This document shows, piece after piece, positions 1 to 5,128 of a stretch of 5,684 nucleotides of DNA. Below the pieces are notes generated by a model, which was not told the DNA's origin, did not search any database, and saw only the letters and a list, made by a program, of their open reading frames with translations. The DNA comes from Cellulomonadaceae bacterium (GTDB lineage Bacteria; Actinomycetota; Actinomycetes; Actinomycetales; Cellulomonadaceae), in assembly GCA_031283115.1 (NCBI GenBank), contig JAITCK010000162.1:1-5684 (forward strand), read 5' to 3'. Both the position numbers and the translations under genes were made by a program. How positions within the stretch are numbered: position 1 is the stretch's first letter; each line of letters begins with the position of its first letter.

Positions 1-1
1 C

Positions 2-82
2 ATCTACGGACGAGTAGCCAACTGGAAAACCATCCTCAACGTCCTACTACTCACCTACGGCGACCGCCTACAAATCAACTAG
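2..82 (+). CDS. C-terminal end of an unidentified protein (partial at window start)
   Basis: The reading frame opening at base 2 runs 26 codons without a stop and ends at TAG 80-82. Visible residues include GRVANWKTILNVLLLTYGD followed by RLQIN. I do not recognise the family. Codon choice is rich in C- and A-ending codons (CTA, CTC, CAA, ATC, AAC), the same bias as the recombinase remnant at 480-836 and unlike the GC-rich genes after 1400. It may therefore belong to the same mobile element. The same frame stays open after the TAG up to the TGA at 230-232, so a degraded longer gene cannot be excluded. Confidence 0.4.
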   Translation: MYGRVANWKTILNVLLLTYGDRLQIN

Positions 83-127
83 CCGAAAAAACCTCTTACA
101 CAAAAAAACTTACAGACCCGTTTCTGG

Positions 128-232
128 ATGCGCCTAACTGAATATGGCGAAAGGGTTGCCGAAAAGATACTTATTGAGAAGACGCCTCCAACGCGAACAC
201 GCCCAACAATACAGGAGGTATGGACTGAATGA
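128..232 (+). CDS. Short ORF of 34 codons, unknown, translationally overlapping the next ORF
   Basis: ATG 128 to TGA 230-232 encodes a 34-residue charged peptide beginning MRLTEYGERVAEKILIEK and ending QEVWTE. Its stop overlaps the ATG at 229 in the arrangement ATGA, typical of coupled genes in one operon. No clear ribosome site precedes the ATG. The frame is open back to the TAG at 80-82, so this could be the surviving 3' end of a longer gene. I recognise no domain. The ATGA overlap and protein-like composition are the only support. Confidence 0.3.
   Translation: MRLTEYGERVAEKILIEKTPPTRTRPTIQEVWTE
213..218 (+). promoter_or_regulatory. Shine-Dalgarno AGGAGG for the ORF at 229
   Basis: A full AGGAGG lies 10 nt before ATG 229, inside the end of the 34-codon ORF. 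It fixes ATG 229 as the likely start and supports translation of that ORF in its original setting. Confidence 0.55.
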
Positions 233-582
233 CGCTACTACTAGACAATTCTCTTGCCCCAATCACTCATAGTATAGGTTTTTTACGTGGAAATCTCGAA
301 ACAATCACGAGCGCATTTATCGATTGGCGCACTAAACTCTACGGCTCTGTCAATGAAGTTCTATTGCATGGGGGGATCACGGACAATTGGAAATGCTTAG
401 AACCTCTGACTATTGCATATGTGCCGCGTGAACTAATTATTCAAACAACAAATCCTGAATGGGTCGCAATTTTTGATAGTTACGCATCGAAAAACAACTC
501 CGCATCATCCGAGACCGCCAAGCCGCCTTTACCAAGCAAGGCAAAGACACCCACGAACGCATCAACACCTACCTGCGGCTAG
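229..582 (+). pseudogene. AT-rich hypothetical gene, truncated by a junction near 480
   Basis: ATG 229 opens a 117-codon frame ending at TAG 580-582. Codons 1-84 (to FDS, base 480) look like a real protein: mixed hydrophobic and polar residues, motif GFLRGNLETITSAFIDWR, and about 41% GC. From codon 85 the frame turns into low-complexity S/A/P/T/K sequence. At that point another frame (480 onward) reads as a recombinase C-terminus, so the tail is an out-of-frame read of foreign sequence. I infer that a deletion or insertion fused the N-terminal part of an unknown gene to the recombinase remnant. I do not recognise the family. It follows a strong AGGAGG and overlaps the upstream short ORF by ATGA. 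The 117-residue product may still be made, but its C-terminus would be artefactual. Confidence 0.5.
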
Positions 583-836
583 TCACCAACGCCCACGACT
601 TCTACGCCCGACTAGCCCCCCCTCCCGGCGCATGTGCAACCAAGCCCTATTCAGCAAAATCATCCTCACCACCAAACGCACCATCACCCACGAACACACC
701 AGCATCTACAACACCATCATGGACCCCGACACCCGACGCCACGCAACCCACTGGAAAAACACCGGACAACTCCCCAAAACCCTCAACCCCACCCCACCCA
801 GCAACACCGCCAACCAAGAAACCCCCGAAAACGACA
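480..836 (+). pseudogene. C-terminal remnant of a serine site-specific recombinase (integrase), frameshifted
   Basis: In the frame of position 480, codons read LRIEKQLRIIRDRQAAF, then INTYLRLVTNAHDFYARLAPP. After the C run at 616-622 the protein continues one frame over as SRRMCNQALFSKI and onward. Coiled-coil-like charged sequence, then a Y-x-(n)-RR-x-x-NQ-A-x-F pattern, is how many actinobacterial large serine recombinases end. One missing C in the run (7 instead of 8) restores ARLAPPSRRMCNQALF as one frame. The catalytic serine domain and most of the protein are absent upstream. No stop ends the second frame before it runs into ssrA, so the true C-terminus is unclear. Orientation is toward the ssrA 3' end, as expected for an integrase next to its attachment site. 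The family call rests on remembered motif similarity; a tyrosine integrase is less likely from these residues. Confidence 0.55.
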
Positions 837-869
837 AAGTTCCAACCCCGCTGGGCAGGGTTGGAACTT
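837..869 (-). terminator. Intrinsic terminator of ssrA
   Basis: Perfect inverted repeat: arm AAGTTCCAACCC at 837-848, 9-nt loop, arm GGGTTGGAACTT at 858-869. On the minus strand the stem starts 8 nt past the ssrA 3' end and is followed by a T-rich stretch (TTGTCGTTTT), fitting a Rho-independent terminator. No T run follows on the plus strand, so it should act mainly on ssrA. Confidence 0.75.
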
Positions 870-877
870 CGACCATC

Positions 878-905
878 AGGTGGAGCTGCCGGGAATTGAA
901 CCCGG
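878..905. other. Probable attachment-site region at the ssrA 3' end
   Basis: The T arm and acceptor end of the tmRNA gene, a common target of integrating elements, is where recombinase debris and accessory sequence meet conserved chromosome. The partner copy that would prove an att duplication is not in the window, so core limits are unknown. Serine recombinases use tRNA/tmRNA ends less often than tyrosine integrases, so the remnant may belong to a secondary insertion. Confidence 0.35.
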
Positions 906-1114
906 GTCCGGTGGCGTTTTTCGCAGGCTTCTCCGGGCGCAGTTGGCGAATGGATTTTCTCGGCCCCCACACAAGCGCCAACACATTTGTGGACAGGCCC
1001 AGCCGACTAAAAGTCCCGGGTGCTCCATCGGCGAGAGCACCCAGCAGTGGCTTCCTAGACGACGCGGGTTACTGCACCGGAAGCGGTGTGCAGGCCCACG
1101 GACTTCGGGCTCGC

Positions 1115-1153
1115 TCAGGCGGCGAGGGCGAAGTCGTTGCGCGAAGTATCGGC
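1115..1153 (-). other. tmRNA proteolysis-tag reading frame
   Basis: Resume codon GCC (1151-1153) opens 12 codons, A D T S R N D F A L A A, ended by TGA 1115-1117. The hydrophobic ALAA end is the recognition end for ClpXP-type proteases and matches the usual actinobacterial tag style (for example the ALAA-ending mycobacterial tag). Confidence 0.92.
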
Positions 1154-1289
1154 AACTATATTTTCGAACGCAGCGTTTACGAGATAAACGTTCATCCTCG
1201 GCCCGCTTCACTGTGAAGCACGACCACCGTCGAAACCGATCAGCCCCATGTTGAGTTGTCAATCATCGCGCCCGCAAGCGCGACACACC

Positions 1290-1317
1290 AGCATAACATG
1301 CCTCATGTGGCTGTCAG
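1290..1317 (-). promoter_or_regulatory. Candidate ssrA promoter
   Basis: On the minus strand, CTGACA (1312-1317) and TATGCT (1290-1295) are separated by 16 nt, close to sigma-70-type consensus. Transcription would start near 1283, leaving a short 5' leader for RNase P to remove before the tmRNA 5' end at 1247. A TTGACA nearer the gene (about 14 nt before it) is too close to act as a -35 for the mature end. Confidence 0.45.
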
Positions 1318-1356
1318 TGCGCCCCGTGGAAGTGGAACGTTTTTGCGGAAGGGCAC

Positions 1357-1416
1357 AAAGGAGGTGGGGTGGGATTGACGGGTTTCCGTGCCGGTTTGTG
1401 GGGAAGGGACACGTAG
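1357..1416 (+). other. Possible leader ORF with perfect Shine-Dalgarno, in frame with the carboxylase
   Basis: AAAGGAGGTG (1357-1366) is a near-complete match to the 16S rRNA tail. Eight nt later TTG 1375 opens 13 codons (M T G F R A G L W G R D T) that end at TAG 1414-1416. The TAG lies 9 nt before the carboxylase GTG 1426 and in the same frame. This could be a leader peptide giving translational coupling, or a relic of an earlier start. It competes with the idea that the TAGAGT at 1414-1419 is a -10 box for a leaderless carboxylase mRNA, in which case this ORF would not be on that transcript. Short length and a TTG start keep confidence low. Confidence 0.3.
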
Positions 1417-1419
1417 AGT
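1414..1419 (+). promoter_or_regulatory. Candidate -10 box for a leaderless carboxylase transcript
   Basis: TAGAGT ends 6 nt before GTG 1426, so initiation would fall at or next to the start codon. No good -35 is seen 16-19 nt upstream, and no good ribosome site lies at normal distance from GTG 1426, both compatible with a leaderless mRNA. The same geometry recurs before the phosphorylase at 4266. Confidence 0.4.
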
Positions 1420-1425
1420 ACCGGC

Positions 1426-3234
1426 GTGCCGATTTCTAAGATTCTTATCGCCAACCGTGGAGAGATTGCTATCCGGGTGGCGCGAGCCTGCGCCGACATG
1501 GGCTTGCAGTCTGTTGCCGTGTATGCCGACCCGGACCGGGACGCCCAGCATGTCCGCTACGCCGATGAGGCTTTCGCCCTCAACGGGGCCCGCGCAGCCG
1601 ACACCTACCTAGACATCGACAAACTCATTGACGTAGCCCAGCGTAGCGGCGCTGACGCCGTCCACCCCGGCTACGGCTTCCTGTCCGAGAACGCCGCCTT
1701 CGCCCAGGCTGTCATTGACGCCGGGCTCACCTGGATTGGCCCTCCCCCGCACGCCATCGACTCCCTCGGCGACAAGGTTTCCGCCCGCCACATTGCTGGC
1801 CGGGCGGGCGCCCCCATGGCCCCCGGCACCCCCGACCCTATCGAATCTGCTGGTGAGGCGGTCGCTTTCGCCAGTGAGCATGGCCTGCCCATCGTCATCA
1901 AAGCGGCCTTTGGCGGTGGCGGTCGCGGGATGCGTGTAGCCCGCACTCTCGAAGAGATCCCTGAAATGTTCGACGCTGCTACCCGGGAAGCTATCAGCGC
2001 TTTCGGTCGCGGCGAATGTTTTGTGGAACGGTTCTTGGACAAGCCCCGTCACGTCGAAACGCAGTGCCTGGCCGACAAGCACGGCAATGTCGTCGTCGTC
2101 TCTACCCGCGACTGTTCCCTGCAACGTCGCCACCAAAAACTTGTCGAAGAGGCTCCTGCCCCCTTCCTTAGTGACGCCCAGAACACGGAACTTGTGGCCG
2201 CGTCCAAGGCCATCCTTCGGGAAGCCAACTATGACGGTGCTGGCACGGTCGAGTTCCTGGTCGCTCCCGACGGCCTTATTTCCTTTCTGGAAGTGAACAC
2301 CCGCCTCCAAGTGGAACACCCCGTGTCCGAGGAAGTCACGGGCATCGACCTGGTTCGTGAGCAGATTCGCATCGCCAACGGTGAGGTGCTCGGCTACGGC
2401 GACCCGGAAGTGCGCGGCCACTCCATCGAGTTCCGGCTCAACGGCGAAGACCCTGGCAAGGGCTTCCTGCCGTCGCCGGGCACTATCAGCACGCTGCGGT
2501 GGCCGTCCGGGCCGGGCATCCGAGTCGATACCGGCGTTATTGAGGGCGACACTATTTCGGGCGCCTTCGACTCTATGGTGGCCAAACTGATTGTCACTGG
2601 CTCTACCCGCCGCCAAGCCATCGAACGGTCGCGCCGGGCCTTGCGCGAACTGACGATCGAAGGCATCCCTACGGTGGCGCCTTTTGACCGTATCGTGCTT
2701 GACGCGCCGCAGTTCGCCGCAGATTCCGCCGCCGATTTCACGGTTCACACCCGTTGGATTGAGACTGAGTTCGCGGACAACGTGTCCGCGCTGGCATCCG
2801 CCTCTCCTGCCGTTGCGGCCTCGGCTCCCGAGACCGAGCATCAGGGGGAGTCGGAGCGTGTGGTTGTCGAGGTTGGTGGTCGCCGCCTCGAAGTTGTTTT
2901 GCCTGCCGGTCTCGGCATGGCTGCAGGCCGTACCCGTGCGAGCGCCGGGTCTGGTGCCGCTGGCGCCGCTATCCGCCGTCCCGGGCGCCGCACGTCTGGC
3001 CCTGCCAAGGTTGCTGTCAGCGGTAACACTCTTGCCGCCCCCATGCAGGGCACTATCATTTCTGTGGCTGTCGCTGATGGGGCTCAGGTTGCCGAGGGTG
3101 ACACTGTCGCCGTGCTGGAAGCCATGAAGATGGAGCAGCCTGTTCTCGCCCACCGCGCTGGGGTGGTGTCTGGCCTGTCTATCGCGCCGGGTGATGGTGT
3201 TACTGCTGGTCAAGCCCTCTGTGAGATTGCTTAA
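1426..3234 (+). CDS. Acetyl-/propionyl-CoA carboxylase alpha chain (biotin carboxylase + biotin carrier)
   Basis: This 602-residue protein carries out the first half-reaction of biotin-dependent acyl-CoA carboxylases: ATP-driven carboxylation of its own biotin, which a separate beta subunit then transfers to acetyl- or propionyl-CoA for malonyl-/methylmalonyl-CoA supply. The order is: N-terminal biotin carboxylase domain ([14 protein letters not shown] at 5-18; [10 protein letters not shown] at 80-89); ATP-grasp with glycine loop GGGGRGM at 163-169; catalytic [14 protein letters not shown] at 289-302; R337 in [13 protein letters not shown] (331-343); biotin carboxylase C-terminal domain to about 450; Ala/Gly/Arg-rich linker with a short beta-rich piece (about 455-527); and biotinyl domain at about 532-602 with EAMKME at 565-570, K568 the biotinylated lysine. 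Length fits actinobacterial AccA-type alpha chains (about 590-600). GTG 1426 is fixed by the conserved N-terminus and an in-frame stop at 1414. The beta subunit and biotin ligase are not in view, so acetyl- versus propionyl-CoA preference cannot be told. EVNTR replaces the commoner EMNTR. Confidence 0.93.
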   Translation: MPISKILIANRGEIAIRVARACADMGLQSVAVYADPDRDAQHVRYADEAFALNGARAADTYLDIDKLIDVAQRSGADAVHPGYGFLSENAAFAQAVIDAGLTWIGPPPHAIDSLGDKVSARHIAGRAGAPMAPGTPDPIESAGEAVAFASEHGLPIVIKAAFGGGGRGMRVARTLEEIPEMFDAATREAISAFGRGECFVERFLDKPRHVETQCLADKHGNVVVVSTRDCSLQRRHQKLVEEAPAPFLSDAQNTELVAASKAILREANYDGAGTVEFLVAPDGLISFLEVNTRLQVEHPVSEEVTGIDLVREQIRIANGEVLGYGDPEVRGHSIEFRLNGEDPGKGFLPSPGTISTLRWPSGPGIRVDTGVIEGDTISGAFDSMVAKLIVTGSTRRQAIERSRRALRELTIEGIPTVAPFDRIVLDAPQFAADSAADFTVHTRWIETEFADNVSALASASPAVAASAPETEHQGESERVVVEVGGRRLEVVLPAGLGMAAGRTRASAGSGAAGAAIRRPGRRTSGPAKVAVSGNTLAAPMQGTIISVAVADGAQVAEGDTVAVLEAMKMEQPVLAHRAGVVSGLSIAPGDGVTAGQALCEIA

Positions 3235-3243
3235 CCGTCGCGG

Positions 3244-3361
3244 CGTCTTTGTGTCAACGTTTCTGGGGCGTAACGTCTCTGCGTCAGCGTTTTAGGGCAC
3301 AGCGTTTTTGCGGCACGACGTCGCTGTGCCAGCGTCACAGCGACACGGTTTTCAATGCCAG
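3244..3361. repeat. Four degenerate 29-30 bp tandem units in the convergent gap
   Basis: Units start at 3244, 3274, 3303 and 3333, with an approximate core CGTCTCTGCGTCAGCGTTTT. Units 1 and 2 agree at 16 of the first 19 bases; units 3 and 4 are more diverged, and the fourth overlaps the last codons of the minus-strand gene. They fill the space between two convergent genes. No known element class is recognised. They are too degenerate and contiguous for a CRISPR array. Confidence 0.5.
3320..3350 (+). terminator. Hairpin terminator after the carboxylase gene (possibly bidirectional)
   Basis: Perfect 9-bp inverted repeat GTCGCTGTG (3320-3328) and CACAGCGAC (3336-3344) with a 7-nt loop, followed on the plus strand by ACGGTTTTC. 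It lies about 85 nt past the carboxylase stop and just before the convergent gene's stop. The plus strand has the better T tract; on the minus strand the stem is not followed by one, so termination there is less sure. Confidence 0.5.
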
Positions 3362-4137
3362 TTGTTGGCTTGGAAGAAGGCCCAAGCGTTGATGGGGTCG
3401 CCGTAACGGCGGGAAATGTATTCCAGCCCCCAACGGATTTGCGTGTCCGGGTTGGTGAGCCAGTCTTCGCCCGCCCACTGCATCTTGGTGGCTGGGAGGG
3501 CTTGCGGTATCCCGTAGGCGCCCGTCGTCGCGTTGAGGGACGACGTTGACCAGCCACTTTCCCGCGTCCACAGGGCGTCGAGGGCCTCCCACTGTTTGTC
3601 CACCCAACCACGCTCAGCCGCCATGCGCTGCCCCACTTCGCGGGCGGTTCCGGGTTGCACGCGGGGTGATGCAGGGATGACGATGGGCCTACATTGGGCT
3701 GGCGTTTCCTCTGGGGCCGGAGCCTCACGGGCCAGGTCGGTAGCGGGAACGAACATTCCATCGCCGATGCGCAGCCAGTCTCCCGACTGCCCGTCCACCG
3801 TCACCGATGAGGCGTGAGCCAGCGTGGCGACCCGTGTGGCGCTGACGTCCGGTTTCGCATGAACGGGAGCGAACTCGCTGGTCACATACATGATGCCGGA
3901 CGGGGATTCGTCAACAATGAACTCTGGCGGCGGCTCGACTGCCACGGTTTCGCTTTCGATAGCCATGGGGATGCCTTGCGGGACGATGGCCATTGGTGCG
4001 CCCAGGGGTGTCCCCGTGGTCAGCAGGGCCACGTCATCGTCGCTGCCGCCTGCCGGGAGCAGGGCTGTCACCGCAAACATTGCCCCTGCCCCTAGGGCAG
4101 CCGCACTCAGCAGGGGCAGAACGGCAACCTTTCCCAT
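3352..4137 (-). CDS. Secreted SH3-domain / lytic transglycosylase-like protein
   Basis: From ATG 4137 this is 261 residues. An N-terminal export segment (MGKVAVLPLLSAAALGAG, hydrophobic to about residue 29, one lysine) is followed by a low-complexity acidic/proline linker. A bacterial SH3-like domain follows at about 81-137 (YVTSEFAPVHAKP, then WLRIGDGMFVPA), then a second linker, then a C-terminal SLT-type domain at about 165-261. That domain has ALWTRESGW at 188-196 (E193 the likely catalytic acid), GAYGIPQALP at 206-215 and the ending YGDPINAWAFFQANNWH. Such proteins cleave or remodel peptidoglycan outside the membrane; substrate is inferred from family only. A TAGGTT box ends 7 nt before this ATG, suggesting a leaderless start. 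ATG 4173 (12 codons longer, with GGAG 8 nt ahead) and TTG 4179 are the alternatives. The gene is convergent with the carboxylase and divergent from the phosphorylase, so it is probably transcribed alone. Confidence 0.85.
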   Translation of the reverse strand: MGKVAVLPLLSAAALGAGAMFAVTALLPAGGSDDDVALLTTGTPLGAPMAIVPQGIPMAIESETVAVEPPPEFIVDESPSGIMYVTSEFAPVHAKPDVSATRVATLAHASSVTVDGQSGDWLRIGDGMFVPATDLAREAPAPEETPAQCRPIVIPASPRVQPGTAREVGQRMAAERGWVDKQWEALDALWTRESGWSTSSLNATTGAYGIPQALPATKMQWAGEDWLTNPDTQIRWGLEYISRRYGDPINAWAFFQANNWH

Positions 4138-4144
4138 AGAAGCA

Positions 4145-4150
4145 AACCTA
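4145..4150 (-). promoter_or_regulatory. Candidate -10 box for the transglycosylase-like gene
   Basis: TAGGTT on the minus strand ends 7 nt before ATG 4137. It resembles the boxes before the carboxylase and phosphorylase. No clear -35 is present. If the start is ATG 4173 instead, this box lies inside the gene and is meaningless. Confidence 0.28.
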
Positions 4151-4170
4151 GCGCCCTCCGCCCCGCCCAG

Positions 4171-4220
4171 CATCCGCAACGCTCCGGCCTGCTAAGGCGG
4201 TCGGAGCGGTTGCGCGGATG
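4171..4220. repeat. Long imperfect inverted repeat in the divergent promoter region
   Basis: The left arm CATCCGCAACGCTCCG (4171-4186) and right arm CGGAGCGGTTGCGCGGATG (4202-4220) are reverse complements apart from two single-base insertions in the right arm; the spacer is 15 nt. It could be an operator serving both divergent genes. In minus-strand RNA it would form a hairpin holding the GGAG and ATG of the upstream start at 4173. Confidence 0.55.
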
Positions 4221-4253
4221 GGTGCTCGCAGGGCCGGTGTCGGTGGGTCGGTT

Positions 4254-4259
4254 TAGGGT
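4254..4259 (+). promoter_or_regulatory. Candidate -10 box for a leaderless phosphorylase transcript
   Basis: TAGGGT ends exactly 6 nt before ATG 4266, the same geometry as at the carboxylase. The only purine-rich ribosome-site match (GTGAAGG, 4259-4264) is 1 nt from the ATG, too close to work normally, which favours a leaderless mRNA. Confidence 0.4.
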
Positions 4260-4265
4260 GAAGGC

Positions 4266-5117
4266 ATGACCGACATCACCGCCGCCGTCCGTGACCTTGA
4301 CGACCCTGCCACCGACCCTTTCGACGTGGCACGTGCCGCCGCCGCCTTCATTGCCGACCGGACTGGTGTCGACCATCACGATATCGCCCTCGTGTTGGGG
4401 TCGGGCTGGGGCGGGGCTGCGGAACTGTTGGGGCAGGTGGTGGCAGAGATTCCGTCAGACCAGATTCCCGGCTTCACCAAACCTGCCGTTGCTGGCCATG
4501 TGGGCGTCACCCGGTCCATCCGCATCGACAGGCCCGACGGGTCAACCCGCAATGCGCTGGTGCTCGGGTCACGCACCCACCTTTATGAGGGGCGGGGCCT
4601 GCGGCGGGTGGCTCACGGCGTGCGCACGGCCGCAGCGACCGGCTGCACGACGGTTGTCCTCACCAACGGCTGCGGATCCCTGAACAGGCAGTGGCGGCCC
4701 GGCCAAGTGGTGCTGCTACGCGACCACATCAACCTCACCGCCACCTCCCCGTTAGAAGGGGCCACCTTTGTTGACCTCACCGACCTGTACACGCCCCGCC
4801 TGCGCGCCATCGCCCACAGCATCGACCCCAGCCTGCCCGAAGGCGTGTACGCCCAGTTCAGAGGCCCCCACTATGAGTCCCCTGCCGAAGTAGCCATGGC
4901 AGGCGTCATGGGCGCCGACCTGGTAGGCATGTCCACCACCTTGGAAGCTATCGCCGCCCGTCATGCTGGACTCGACATTCTTGCCCTGTCCCTGGCAACC
5001 AACCTGGCGGCAGGCGTCAGCGACCAGCCCCTATCTCATGAGGAAGTCCTCGACGCTGGCGCCACCGCAGGCCCCCGCATCAGAGACCTCCTCGCCCGCA
5101 TCGTCGCAAAAATCTAG
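4266..5117 (+). CDS. punA: Purine nucleoside phosphorylase (trimeric, mycobacterial DeoD/PunA type)
   Basis: The enzyme splits purine (deoxy)nucleosides with phosphate into free base and (deoxy)ribose-1-phosphate in cytoplasmic purine salvage. The 283 residues carry the trimeric PNP motifs in order: VLGSGWGG at 43-50 (phosphate loop GSG 45-47), RTHLYEG at 103-109 (phosphate/ribose contact), VLTNGCGSLN at 131-140, PHYESPAE at 201-208 with E204, VGMSTTLEAIAARH at 220-233, TN at 245-246 (N246), and SHEEVL at 257-262 (H258). The Glu/Asn pair is the base-contact pair of 6-oxopurine-specific enzymes, so inosine and guanosine are the likely substrates. The NGCG form of the usual NAAG segment is, from memory, normal in actinobacterial members. 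Length matches the family. ATG 4266 keeps the whole domain and sits behind a TAGGGT box. The next gene starts 11 nt after its stop, so the two form an operon. Confidence 0.95.
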   Translation: MTDITAAVRDLDDPATDPFDVARAAAAFIADRTGVDHHDIALVLGSGWGGAAELLGQVVAEIPSDQIPGFTKPAVAGHVGVTRSIRIDRPDGSTRNALVLGSRTHLYEGRGLRRVAHGVRTAAATGCTTVVLTNGCGSLNRQWRPGQVVLLRDHINLTATSPLEGATFVDLTDLYTPRLRAIAHSIDPSLPEGVYAQFRGPHYESPAEVAMAGVMGADLVGMSTTLEAIAARHAGLDILALSLATNLAAGVSDQPLSHEEVLDAGATAGPRIRDLLARIVAKI

Positions 5118-5128
5118 GCAGGCCACCC

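Larger units (their letters stand above)
878..1247 (-). ncRNA. ssrA: Transfer-messenger RNA (tmRNA)
   Basis: tmRNA rescues ribosomes stalled on mRNAs lacking a stop codon, acting with SmpB to add a degradation tag. On the minus strand the gene begins GGGGCTGATCGGTTTCGACG at 1247, the conserved tmRNA 5' end. It closes with CAGCTCC plus discriminator A (881-888), which pairs with GGGGCTG to give a 7-bp acceptor stem whose third pair is G-U, the alanine identity element. The T arm (CCGGG, loop TTCAATT, CCCGG) spans 889-905. A 6-bp hairpin CGTTTA/TAAACG precedes the tag region. The tag ORF at 1115-1153 encodes ADTSRNDFALAA then TGA. Length (about 370 nt) is normal for a one-piece tmRNA. The gene encodes CCT rather than CCA at its end (878-880), so the final A would have to be added or repaired. 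Downstream is a strong terminator; upstream a candidate promoter at 1290-1317. Confidence 0.97.

Noticed and set aside
634..1254. Long plus-strand frames (including one from 473 to 1216) containing VELPGIEPGS-like sequence
   Set aside because: They run straight through the antisense of ssrA. The phrase is the well-known false protein made by reading the complement of a tRNA/tmRNA T arm and acceptor stem.
1256..1261. TTGACA on the minus strand as the ssrA -35
   Set aside because: It is only about 14 nt from the mature tmRNA 5' end with no -10 at proper spacing; the CTGACA/TATGCT pair further upstream fits better.
876..1262. Minus-strand 128-codon frame
   Set aside because: It lies entirely over the tmRNA gene on the same strand; the RNA structure explains the sequence.
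1609..3213. 534-codon frame antisense to the carboxylase
   Set aside because: It mirrors a fully recognised biotin carboxylase. Long antisense frames are expected in GC-rich DNA; it has no recognisable domains and is low-complexity in G, R and D.
3244..3361. CRISPR-like array
   Set aside because: Units are contiguous and degenerate with no constant repeat separated by unique spacers, and no cas gene is present.
3231..3761. 176-codon minus-strand frame with repeated TLTQRR-like motifs
   Set aside because: It overlaps the transglycosylase domain in another frame. The peptide repeat only reflects the 30-bp DNA repeats downstream.
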